Assembly (NCBI GenBank): GCA_008360955.1
Contig: LUCM01000229.1
Span: forward strand, 61,534 to 125,533
DNA: 64,000 nt
Direction: 5' to 3'
Source of the DNA: Fasciolopsis buskii
Taxonomy: Eukaryota; Platyhelminthes; Trematoda; Plagiorchiida; Fasciolidae
Below the pieces are notes generated by a model. It was not told the DNA's origin. It saw only the letters and a list, made by a program, of their open reading frames with translations, and ran no database searches. The position numbers were made by a program, and so were the translations under genes. The stretch's first letter is position 1. Each line of letters opens with the position of its first letter. Below are positions 20,700 to 31,735 of this stretch, piece by piece.

Positions 20700-23160
20700 T
20701 CAAAGAGGATAATTAGGATAGACGAATCCAACGATTTCTAAGACATGCTGTCACAAAAGCATGTATTACTTCTTTTGCAGTGTTGCACAATACGAAGCGG
20801 ATGTTCAGTGAATCTGATCTACACGGATCAGACTTCTGCTCATGCGTCTAACTTGTAGTAGCGAGTGCGTAGGAAGAACCGGGAGACGACTATACATGGG
20901 ATTTTGGGCACCTATACCTAAAAACCTGGCACTAAATAAGTTGAAAACACGGATTAACTTGGTCACGCGACACCCAGTGGACTGGGAAAATCTCATTGAC
21001 CCTAGGCAAGTATTCTGGGTGCAAAGTAGTTAAAAATCCCACAGCGTGTTATGGTTCGCAGAAGCAGCTCCCAATCCCCGTCAAATGTTTGACTTATGCG
21101 AGCAGCTGGAATTTGTGCGCTGTCCTGGTCAACGCTTCTAAAGAGTGTACATGTAGGAAGACGGGTGACTATAACCTCCTTCCACCGCCGCAATCTGAGT
21201 GGTTTCCATAACCAATACTATCCTTATTGACTTTTCAGAGCCGACCCTCACGCGAATGTTTGCACACAGTTGAGAAGTAAACATGAAGTAGTTGAATTCA
21301 AGCTATCCTTTGACCGTGTTTGTTTCTGCGTTCATGAGATCTGACAAATTTTCCTCACTGTCACTGTTCCCACCCACTGATGTCATAGAATAACAAGATG
21401 TCAAATAGGATTTTTTTTAGTTCCTCCTTTGTCTCCGGAAGTCAAATGGCCCGATGAATAGGTAGGTGAGGGAAAAAGTCCACTGTAACAAGTGAAGACA
21501 TTTGAAAATGAGACGTAAGCCTACAGAGATCTTATCGCGATGACTAGGTCAGAGGTCACTGGATTTCGGCACTGCACAAATGTATGGAGGAGCACATTTT
21601 ATGTCCACCACCAAATCGGTAATCGGCAAATCCAAGAGAGAGAATCTCCCTAAACTGAACAGATCGACAGCCCCCTATTCACACAAAATGGTTTGCAACG
21701 CAATTCATTTGGCGGATCAAAGAACACGAATGGCAGTGGATCAAGCAGACTTGGGGGAGGGAGAAATAAGATCTACTGGAAGTAAGGTCCTCGAGAACCT
21801 GCTTGACACCGGCTGTGAATTGATACGGAATGAGTCTTTCATCCCTTTCATCAAATCCGTCCTAATCGATGTAAATCTATAGGACTCTAAATTCTTGACT
21901 TGTGTACGGTAAAAAGATTGTCCAAGCTCTCCAGCTACTGTGGCCCAAAGTGGAATGCCACCCTGAAAATTCGTACTTGAACTTATAGGTTGAACGACTT
22001 AGTCACATGGACTACTGGAAACTGGCAAAATCAAAGTCAGCACAAGGTTTAATTCATCCCAGAAGAAAAATTATCGACACCATACTCACTGGCACAATAT
22101 ACACTGAACTACAAACGAATATCAGTGATATCAAGATTTTCTAACTGTCAGTCCAAAAAAAAGAAAAGTCGAAGTACTGAATAGTAATTGGCAACGTGGA
22201 ACTAACCGGGTTTGAGTTCAATCGTCAGTACTGATCGAATGCCAGTTAGTCTATCAAGATTGGGCAAAACCGATTATCTGTATTCCGTTTTTCTTCAAAA
22301 TAGTTGGTTGGATTAAAGTCGTGTACGAGAACGGGTTACGAATTTGCCTGGAGCAGGCTAGCGGGATGAGTAACTTCAGATAAAACGTTTGATTATCGTT
22401 TGTCATAAAAATGTTAGTAATCAGTGTCAAACTTAGACTACTTCTTAGCCGCGATCGATTTTTCAAAAATTTTATTCCCAAGGTTCTTTAATTCCCACAG
22501 CGAAATCCGTCAGACATTGCGACAGTACGGTTGACGTTGACGTTGTACAAGAATACAGAAAACGTTCTATTAGGTTTTCTGTCGCCTTTCAAGTTTCGAT
22601 GAGTAGGACGTGGAAGCAGTCGTCATTTCTTCGCGAATTCACTACTAATGAGTTGGGACAATATGAGATTTTGTAAATTGATGACTTCGAAGTATTTCAG
22701 TGTTTTCGCCAACAGAATTGTCTCGCTATCAATAGAAAACAAAGAGGGTACTTATCCTTCAGTGAGGATATTGAAGCCGCTTTGCACAGTAAATTTAGAA
22801 TATCGTCTCACTTGAATGGGTTGGGAGACATAGCGAACACAGAATACCATTAAACACCTGCACATGGAGAAGGAAGAGGCTCAAGAAAATGAACCGCAGC
22901 TTAAGATTTAGAAAACCTAACTTGATCGTAAGGCTACAGTGTAAAAATAGAGAGGAAAAACGAATAGGTAAAAAACAACTGCCTGAAGTACGATAAAATT
23001 TAGTAAAAGCATAGTCAGGCGCTCTGCTTTTTGGCGTAATAGACTAAGTTCCAGCAGTAAATTACTTCTAAATGGATGAAACCAACGGATGGGGTAAAAC
23101 TGAGTCTTGCAGAAAACGCTTAAGTTTCGATCCGCAAAGGAGGGAAATGCGATCACGGTG
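20700..23160. other. Unassigned stretch of about 2.5 kb
   Basis: There are several ORFs of 60-100 codons. The most protein-like is plus 21580-21882 (100 codons, with a QRTRMAVDQADLGEGEI block). No known domain, splice-bounded exon or repeat family was recognised. The minus ORF at 23237-22917 begins in the tRNA-like relic that follows. Confidence 0.3.
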
Positions 23161-23164
23161 ATCA

Positions 23165-23235
23165 CGCTGATAGGGCAATGGTGTTTGGACATGAAGTTCG
23201 CAGGTTCGAATCCCCCACTGCCGGTCAGTTCATCC
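23165..23235 (+). repeat. tRNA-like relic or SINE head (B box)
   Basis: A perfect pol III B-box core, GGTTCGAATCC, lies at 23203-23213. An A-box-like TAGGGCAATGGTG lies at 23171-23183. The ~20-base spacing between them is short for a tRNA. I cannot fold a proper acceptor stem, so this is not a functional tRNA. A tRNA-derived SINE fragment is the simplest reading. Confidence 0.35.
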
Positions 23236-25035
23236 ACCTAGCCACCTTCTGTTGGTCACCGCCGCGTTCTCACATATATCCCATAAATACAGCAAGTAAA
23301 GGTAGAAAAAGTTAAAAAGCAAGACAAGTTTAGAACTGTACCAGTAGAGTGAAGTGGGGCTTATAAGGAGACGAATCGATCAAGTAGGCAACTTCGTCTG
23401 GAGTGGACTGCCCATTGCAGTAGGCGAAGTGAGTCTGGTCAGAATAATTGAAAGCTGATTTGGTACGTGAAAGAATGAGCTTTTCGATTAGTTATAGTTG
23501 GATATACATGTACATCACGAACCGGAATTGACACCGGATTCCCTTTGCTGACAGGAAGTGATACGCACTGGCGCCGGTCACTAGCAGTCAAATTTTCCGC
23601 AATCCACCTGTTGGTAGTCCGGTGAGTAATTTCGTCAAACGTTTCACATACACTTTCAGAACAACAAGATGGAGTCCTTCGGGGGCTGAAAACTTGCTTG
23701 CCTGGAGGGACTTCAATTCTACGGAGGCGTTGAAATTACTAATTTCTTCCGTAGTACTATGACCACATGTGAATATCTTTAGAGCGCTGTTTTGTTGTAG
23801 AAGGATATAGGTTGTTTATTTCCGTCGAATCCTGCTTAGGTTTTCATGGAATCTTTTCAGTTTGCTTTTACTCTGACAGCAATTATTGTTTTCAAGGAGA
23901 GTTTTAGTGTTCACATGTGAGAGTTTTTATTTATGTGCTTATCAGAGGCAGTGTATTAAACGGGGTGGACTTTTCCATTCCTTTTATTGCCTTAATGGCT
24001 TCAGGCACACAGAGCAGAGTCGTCGGATTGGTACCGTAAAAAGTATTCACCAGATTTCACAACAGAAGTTCATGTAGGATGTCGGATGACCGTACAGTAC
24101 CGAAATGTGGTTATCGTAAAAAGGTTTAGAACTGCCAACGGTAGTCACTGGGTTCAACGATGTAGTGAATATACGGAAAATTAGCTTTCCTTAATCTAAC
24201 ACACAAACCCCTTCAAGCAGACCTTCGGAGATATCGTATTCGCTATATGCGTCCGAATCTGCTTGTAACGCAAGCATTTGAATGTTTTTCCGATCACTTC
24301 TATGGCATCAAACTTCGCGTCGTGCTTACAGGCAAGTTATTTTTTCCTACCAGGCACCGTTTGCGTTCAAACGCTCTGTTTTGTTTTACTACTACCAACT
24401 TCTCAGTAGTGTAGCTTGATACGCAAAAATTGAGGAGAGTGTTTAAGAGCCCAGCGCACGCATAATTCACATGCCTAAGAACTCGCCCCTGAGACGTTCG
24501 AAATGACAACAGAAAACAAGACTGTTTTGGGTGCTTTAAAAATGAGTAGATATAACGCTTTTCACGGTTGTGGGAATAGGATGAACGAAGGAAGAATAAC
24601 GATAATAAAATTGGCAATTCGAATGGTGTGCTTACATAGACACCATGTCATGTGTCAGTGTTACGTAACTGCACGTTGAACCACTGGATAGGCCAGATTA
24701 AAAGATCTTGCGTATAGCTTCTGAGTACATAGAAGGGAAGTATTCGAATGTACTGCGATTACTTCAGCCCTGATCAGGATCTGGACTTTATAGTTCCCTG
24801 TAATTCTCTTCCTATCATGGCCTAGATGGGACGAACAGCTTCAAATGCGTTGATCGAATGATCCGATTCCGTCATGTGCTTGCTTTTATTGGTCTTGTTT
24901 TACGTATTCAGACAGATTTTTTGGCTCTCTTGTCCAAATATTTTTATGCTTGCGCGCTCCGGCTTGGTATAGCTCATCCTAATCTAGTTTGTATCATCAG
25001 CATCGAGCGTTCTTCAAGAAAACTACCGGATTTTG

Positions 25036-25037
<2 letters not shown>
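23236..25037. other. Unassigned stretch of about 1.8 kb
   Basis: Only short ORFs are present (plus 23886-24077; minus 24617-24300), with no recognised motif. I see no repeat shared with other parts of the window. Confidence 0.3.

Positions 25038-25094
<57 letters not shown>
25038..25094. repeat. (AT)n microsatellite, about 28 units
   Basis: An uninterrupted AT run of 57 bases. Unlike the TA run at 6156, its flanks are not palindromic. It creates an artificial Ile-Tyr repeat in a plus-strand ORF. Confidence 0.95.
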
Positions 25095-25096
<2 letters not shown>

Positions 25097-28000
25097 CATG
25101 AATTCAATGTGTCGTAGGAACTTTATTGAATGAAGGAGACTGCTTGGGAGAAGACAGAAAGAAACACTTCGCCGAGTCTGGTATACATTTGAACATTTCT
25201 GTCCATCATTTCTGTCTTTGCTCGCCTATTTAAGTTTATGGGTTGTCAGCCTGCTACACACTTCTAGGTTGTTCCGATCAAAGTGGGGCTTGATTTAAGG
25301 ATTCCTGCTCCAATTCTTTGTCGCTGGATTTGCCCTACAACGTAGCAAGTATACTGCGGAATGCGTCGTAAGCATTCCATGGTTCGCTTGGAATCAAGTG
25401 TTAGCCATATTTTTTAGATTGAAATAAGGACCAAAGTATTCCTATGAGCTGGCATTCGAAAACCTCCATTGAAGCGCATGGATAACCACATCAAACTAGG
25501 AGGATTTCACTTTTTAAGACCAACTGCTTAGTGGTTGTCGAGACAAGAAAACCTCGGGCCCAGGGTCTCAAGCTATATGCCGCTGGAAAGAAGTGTTATT
25601 TTCTTTTATCTGAAGACCGAATTTGTACAATCAGACACATTCAGTCCTTTATCGCTTATTCCTATTGTCATCGTTTTAATCGATTACCTGCATCTTCTAT
25701 CCCATAAAAGCAGCCAAAATCAGAACAGATACATTGCAGTGTAACCAGGATGAAAGAATAACAGTGAATTCAAAACACGCACGTCTTAATGCCTTACCGT
25801 TTCCTTATTTCAAATTTTTTAGAAGACATAGCAGACAGAGGGACTTTCAAGAGTATAATATTGAAAATTAGAAGGACCCATCACGATCAGTTTGCTTGAA
25901 TATACGAGCAAACGGATATTTTATGCTACACCATGAATTGCATCGAAAACCTGACATGCCTGCCCCCAAGAACGGATAATACACCGTGAACCTTTTGTGC
26001 CATGAATGTTCTATTCGCTTGTGTGCTGGATAGGGGCTGTGATTGCTTGGAAAAACAACAATTGGACTCCAAGCCATAACTTGTTTTACTATTAACGAGG
26101 GAAGTAGTAGGCCTTAAATTCTAATTGCTATGGGTTAGAATTTTAGAAAATGTTCTGAACAGTGCCCGTTATGTAGCGTTATTATTTTCAGCCAATCATT
26201 GTGCGGGTTGCTCGTCATCGGAATCACAGAAAAGGAAAAAAGTCTGTGAGGAAGAAAGCGGAAGAGAACCATAAACATTGTATGAAATTCGTCATACGTA
26301 TGATGGCACTTCCACCGTACGCTTCCACATAATCGGGATTCCATCGCGTTAAATAGTCCCACTATTGGCTTGTTACTACCCAGTGGGCCAAACCGAAGCA
26401 GTTGACTTAAGAGACCCAATTCCAACCTTTAACTAAATGGTCGAACTTACAAGGTAGGAGGACGATCTGAGTACCCAGTGGTCTGGTGTGCACACTAATC
26501 CTTTCTGCGACAGATTCTGGGAAGCATAAAACCTTACGTTTCCTACGCCACTCGTGGTTAACCTGGAAGCAAAGTTTAGCCAACTGCTCCAGATCAGTTA
26601 CCAAAGATCAGTGAACCCAGTGGAAGGCCCCGGTAATTCGTCTTCGTTCTCGCACTTTAGTGAGAACACCATCACAAGAAAGCCGTGTGTAGAGTTTCCC
26701 AAGCTGTTTTAAACACAAGATTATTTGGGGTCATTTTGGCGCTCAGGGAGAGTAGCCAACTTGGAGCCTGAGAAAACTAGTTTCACCATGCTGAAGCTAT
26801 TGAAAGCCCACTGATGAGGCCTTAAATTTGAAATGTTGGAGAACGATGTTCTTGCGAAAATAACTGAACTGGTCTGCCCAAAATAGGCAGTGGAAATGAT
26901 TGGTCTCGGCTAAAATGTTACCCCAGTAAACACTGTGGACAAAACCCTTTCGCAAGAGAAGCATCGCAACACCAGGATTGTTATCGGGTGCGTGGTGTTT
27001 GCAGTTATTTACGGTTCGCGAGTTTTCTCATCACACTTTTGTACTCAAGATCAGGTCAATTGCAACCAGTTCGGTGTAGCTTTGACCGCATGCATATTGC
27101 GCAAACTGTAATATTTTACATTCCCTGGAAGAAGTCACGGTAACGTGACTAAACGATTCCGAAAAGTCATACTCAGTTCCACAATGGCAAAATTATCCAA
27201 CCATCGATTCCGTGCCCCAGCTAAAAAGCAGCATACTTTTAAAGTATTTTTCTGTATTCAAAACACCTCAGTATTGCCTTTTATCTGCAACTGTGAGTTT
27301 GAAAAAATTATTTGTATTCTTCATGGCCATAAATTGCTACCATGAACGAAAGTAGATTTCTCATTTGGGAAATTACAACTGGAAACACTCATATGCCTTC
27401 CGGATTCGTATACCGTACTCTAAAAACTGCACCTGCACGTTTATTTTCGTACTATTTTAGACATTTTCTCACAACTGGTCGGAATGAACGTTTTTGTCTA
27501 TAAAAGAAAACTGGCAACCGCCATCTCAAATTCAAAGCCCTACCGAACACGTGAAGAACCCTAAGATTGTCGATCAGTAGGCCGCACCTAACCGCATAGC
27601 ACCAGAAACGGTTGCGATCTTAGCATTACCTGCAACCATCTGTGTACCCTGTGCAACAATTTTTTAGATATGAAGTACCTCTTAATGGCATAATGTGTAC
27701 TACACTGCACATCCAGGCTGCACAGTGTCTTTCGATAGGCATCACCGGTACTCAGCTGGTTACGAGATTCTCAGATCATCCTGTCCCCTTGTTGTTCCAC
27801 TCGTTTGATCAGAGGCTTTGCATAAGGTCCTCTTGGTCCTCTCTCTACTTTGTTTTCGGTAACCAAAAGTATTTATGACAGTGATCCTTATGGATAACCG
27901 GTGCCGTGGAAATAGCCTATGGGTAAATTACCATGAATGGTGAGTTCCAAGCTTTTTCCCTCCGGTACGTTTCAGACGGTACAGGATGTGTGCCAAGATT

Positions 28001-28299
28001 CGTCTTTTGCATATATGTATTCCAGTGGTTCGTTGATTCACAAATACGTGCACTGTATTTTTCTTCTCAGCAGTATGTTTCGCATACAGAAAAAACTTTC
28101 TTCGAAAGCACACCACCAGTTTTCACAGTCGTTGCCGCTTGTCAAGTATGCCTACCTCGTACTCTCCTCTCCAACCATCTTCGCACTATTGTGCAATGGA
28201 TGTTCGTTGAAATAATTCGAGTTTGCAAGTGAGGATATCATCTGCTTTTGCCATGGTAATAGAAACTAGAGAATGACAATTAAGGGCATCACTGCATAC
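25095..28299. other. Unassigned stretch of about 3.2 kb
   Basis: There are scattered ORFs below 100 codons on both strands. One minus-strand segment (26562-26451) has plausible splice borders and is listed separately. No repeat family was recognised. Confidence 0.3.
26451..26562 (-). CDS. Weak candidate exon, unknown protein
   Basis: On the minus strand, a CTTCCAG acceptor is followed by 112 open bases (VNHEWRRKRKVLCFPESVAE, then TRPLGTQIVLLP) and a GTAAGTTC donor. The basic EWRRKRK cluster is the only notable feature. Splice-bounded open segments of this size arise by chance, so this is only a candidate. Confidence 0.15.
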
Positions 28300-28416
28300 C
28301 TTATCATTTGGCTTCGATGTGGCAACTTCAGCCTTGTAGTTAATGCGGATCCAACGGTATAGATCATTTATCTGTATCTGCTCCCAGCCTTTCTGTTCTT
28401 CCATTCCTTTCAGATT
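28300..28416 (-). CDS. Candidate phase-0 exon, possibly RFX-type DNA-binding
   Basis: On the minus strand, an ATTAG acceptor is followed by 117 bases (39 codons, phase 0 at both ends) and a GTATGC donor. It reads NLKGMEEQKGWEQIQINDLY, then RWIRINYKAEVATSKPNDK. The W-[IL]-x-x-[NH]-Y-[EK]-A spacing recalls the start of RFX-type winged-helix domains (as in RFX factors and ARID2), but one helix is not enough to assign a family. The pyrimidine tract before the acceptor is poor. I found no adjoining exon. Confidence 0.28.
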
Positions 28417-29879
28417 CTAATTTTTACATTCCTAAGGATTCAAAAACTTTTCCAATTTACCTATACTTTTTGTGAATAATTTATTCCTCTCGTTGTTTTT
28501 AGGCTTGATTACAATCACTTTGGGTGGGGAAAGGGAGGAGCATCGAAATATCCCCTAAAACAAAGTCAAAGGTTTTACTGTATTGGTGAAAACAAGACCC
28601 GATGCAAATGAACTCGTTGCCCTACTTGGGTTTTGTAAACATTCCGAATGTTCGAGGTTCATCAGAATGCCGTGAACTTGAAAGTTTTGTCATAATCGAT
28701 CCAGTTACGATCGCCATTCGACACTGGACTTCAGTCATTAGAACAGAACTGTGAAGGTACGTTGCTCCTCGAAACTAAGCCGCTTTGTTGCATCAAAACA
28801 GTACGTGCCCATGTTATGCACCAATCCATTTCACGCTGACGGATGAAACACTCGAAAATTGATTGTTCCCAAGCAGTCGGCCTCCGGTTGCGGATCTGGA
28901 TATCGATTACTTCCGATCAAAATCGCTCGATTGCGTGAGCTCCTTTTGTTTCGATAGCAGTTCACAATCCGATTATTATACCAATTAATTTTGTTTTTCA
29001 CTTGACTATAGTCTGACCGACTTAAATGCAATAGTTTCAGTAAAACAAAATGCAGGATCTATCCCACTTAGAAGCAGGAAGGTTTCTTTTTAGCCAGATT
29101 TCGTTAACAATGCTTTACTTGTTTAATTCGAACTTTAGGTCCAATATCGACCGATATGTTCGTTTGAAAACTGCGGATATTTTTCTTACTCCCTTCGAAT
29201 TCCTAAAATTTGACCAGTAAGCCAGATTCAAACAAAGCCCGGCTGAAGAAGTTGCCATATTTGATACTGGCATCATTCCTATGCTTACGGGCGGCAGTGG
29301 AATCGGAAAGTTCGATTTCTATTATTTTATGTATTAAATTTTTTGGGCTAAACAGATACTCGATGTCATTCGAATTGAACACCCAGACGTTACAACAGGC
29401 TCCCATCTTTGGCTTAGGATATTCAACTTTTAAATATCAAATATTTGATTAGTGTGACTGCATTATCAACAGAATTTTACACTGCTTTACAGGGCCAAAG
29501 GAAAACTAGGCATGAAGAAACCGGTTGTACAGTTCGTGTTAATCCATACATAACAATATTGCAGGGCACGAGATTTGAAATTGTCAATTTTATTCCCGAA
29601 CTTTGCGTATATATGGGAACCGGGACAGTTGGGGTTAACAGTTACGCACAGAACTCGTTGTGCCGTAGAAACCAAAGTTCTGTTAACGGTTCTTTTTAAA
29701 ATCCATCCATCGATCCAATCCCGAATTACCGCCACCCAGTTGCCATTGTGGACCAAGCAACAATCATATGGGCCCGTCAACCGAAGCAAGACTATTCAAT
29801 TAAAGCGGACCGAAATATCATGTTATTTGTGATAAACCATTGCACTTGGAGAAATAACGCTTGCCATCCAACGCGTGTA
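28417..29879. other. Unassigned stretch of about 1.5 kb
   Basis: The minus ORF at 29031-28831 (66 codons) and overlapping ORFs at 29203-29832 are not recognised. A short inverted pair with GTTAACAG/CTGTTAAC lies at about 29636 and 29682. Nothing else was identified. Confidence 0.3.
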
Positions 29880-29948
29880 CGTTAACCGATCATTTCTAGC
29901 AAGCGAGCTCGATGTGCACTGCTTGAATGGATCGCAGTCAACAGTCGT

Positions 29949-30326
29949 TTGCATTCAAATCGGTTGAAAGATTCCGTACCTCACAGCAGTAGTCCACTGG
30001 AGCGCCGTTGTTTTTTCGCCGCATCGGTATGTGCGCCCACTGATTCCAGCTTCCCTGAGACGAAAAACAAGTTCTACCGGGAGGTATCTGGATTGCTCCG
30101 GTCTGTGAATTCAACGGACGTTGCGTCCGTTGCTCGTTATTTTAACGCCCAACTTGGGTACTTAACGGGGACGGAACGGCTAATCGGAGGTCGGTTTTTC
30201 TGTCCCAGTCGATTGTATGGAAACGGAGATGGTCTCATCCAAGGTTGTTCCGACCACAGGCTTTTTCTGGCGAAACCGGCTCTCCTGGCGCCCTGCTTCG
30301 TCTTCACAGTATTAAACTCAGATTGA
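29949..30326 (+). pseudogene. RTE endonuclease, C-terminal remnant
   Basis: The 125-codon open segment corresponds to the second half of an AP-type endonuclease. The YAPTD motif appears as VCAPTD, GDFNAQVGRL as RYFNAQLGYL, and ADHRLFL as SDHRLFL. The catalytic Asp of GDFNA is lost (RYFNA). The stop at the end falls where the endonuclease would continue to its IDHI motif. Confidence 0.7.
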
Positions 30327-31601
30327 TCACATTACCACCGGTCACCAGCGGTGTGGATCAGTCGAGGATTGTTAACCATTCTGGTCCACACGTGTGAACT
30401 CAGATTATCCTTTGATCCAATCTGGCTTTTGTTTGCGCCTAACCTGTGGTCAGACCAGCCCGAAGCCCATTTGTCCGACACAGCTGATTCTAGATGATAA
30501 TCACTGACTTCTATTTCACTCGGAACTTTCAATGTGGTCTCCATCTGAACAAAATGACCAGGATTCGAGTGAGCACTGAGAGCAGATCGATGAAGCCTAG
30601 CATTCAGCCACAACTGCCACACAGAACTATTTGCCACATAAACCTTAGAAAAGATAGATAGATATCCTCGATTTCAGTTGTACCGTTAGATGTTCGAAGA
30701 TCCGTTCCTTGGTATGCAACGTCAGATGAGGTGCGGGGATCCTTGAGAGGTCAACTAACCGGAAGCAGTGTTGGAAAGGGAGGTATAGGGAAATGGAAAA
30801 GGGTGTGGATGTGTGAATTGGGATATCCTGACGACTTTGTGCTACTGATTGAAGATTCAAGTAAGTTGCAGGCTTGTCTCGATCGTCCGAACTGTGGTGT
30901 AGTTATGTTTGGTGTGCGTTTTGTACCTTCGAAGTGTGAAATGTTATTGTAGGACTGGATTGGCTGAAAACCGAACTTTGTTCTTACAGAGTAACAAATG
31001 GATGAGGCGGACAAATTTAGCTACTTGATTAGTTGTATCTCACCCGGAAGACTTGTGTTCGCGCATACAAAAGGCCGGGTTGATATTTGCTGATTTGTAA
31101 TACCTGTGGTGTCGACGTGACATCGAGATATCGATTATAGTTGGAATATACACGGGACCAATGAGGTCGGTGTTGTTCTACGGTTCGGGAACATGTCCGT
31201 TGAGAGCAGGTGACTTACGAGTACTTTTGGTTTTTGAACATCGTTATCTTTGTCGTATTGGTAGAATGTGGTGGTCGACTTTCGTGAGTAACTCGGAAGC
31301 TAGACGGAAGGTATTGGGTCCGAGGGTTCGGTCTTTAGAACAGACACTNATTAGGGTAGGTTGAAGTGTTTGGGACATGTATTGTGCACGTGCACATAAC
31401 GACTGCCTCGTTGTACGCTGTTCTTCGAGGGAGGCAATGGTTGGAGGATGGTTCGGGATGGGAATTGGATGACATGAGTAAAAGTGTGAAATCTTTAACC
31501 CGTGGACTGACTGTTTCGTGTACGTGCAGTTAGGCCGCCAGTTGGGGTGCACGAGATCCCCTTGGGATATGGTTGTAGACAGTGGATGATACGGGTCAGT
31601 T
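30151..31601 (+). repeat. 1.45-kb near-identical repeat, right copy
   Basis: Partner of 8439-9890 at about 99.5% identity. It includes the only ambiguous base in the window (N at 31349), where this copy is also one base shorter than the left copy. Confidence 0.85.
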
Positions 31602-31735
31602 CCGCAGTCAATGACACTCTTGCATTCGAAACCTTTATCCTTTTGTACCGTTTTTCAATTTATTATTTTGCAGTCGATCTTCCCTTATTGCCACTCTTAT
31701 TCTTCTGTGAGAGCTAATGGTGTTGTTATTTCGCA

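Larger units (their letters stand above)
29880..31735 (+). mobile_element. RTE derivative R: endonuclease C-terminus joined to RT C-terminus
   Basis: The element begins within the endonuclease (about 29895). An open segment at 29949-30326 carries ERRCFFAASVCAPTDSSF, NKFYREVSGLLR, VARYFNAQLG (a degraded GDFNAQVG) and IQGCSDHRLFLAKPA. From 30151 to 31601 it is almost identical to derivative L, including the deletion of the RT core and the same stops. It then runs about 130 bases more at ~95%. It has a 19-base segment at about 31602-31620 that L lacks. It has neither of the two inserts in L. Confidence 0.75.

Noticed and set aside
24858..25133. A 91-codon ORF with an Ile-Tyr repeat.
   Set aside because: The ORF is held open by the (AT)n microsatellite.
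26451..26562. EWRRKRK segment compared with the C-terminal region of Hop2/PSMC3IP-type proteins.
   Set aside because: Only the basic cluster matches; the following conserved region is absent. Kept only as an unnamed weak exon.
26805..26845. A CTGATGAGGCC..GAAA pattern resembling a hammerhead ribozyme core (another CTGATGAG at 36530).
   Set aside because: Stem II cannot form and no matching outer stems are present. Hammerheads occur in Penelope elements, so I looked near the Penelope pieces too and found none.
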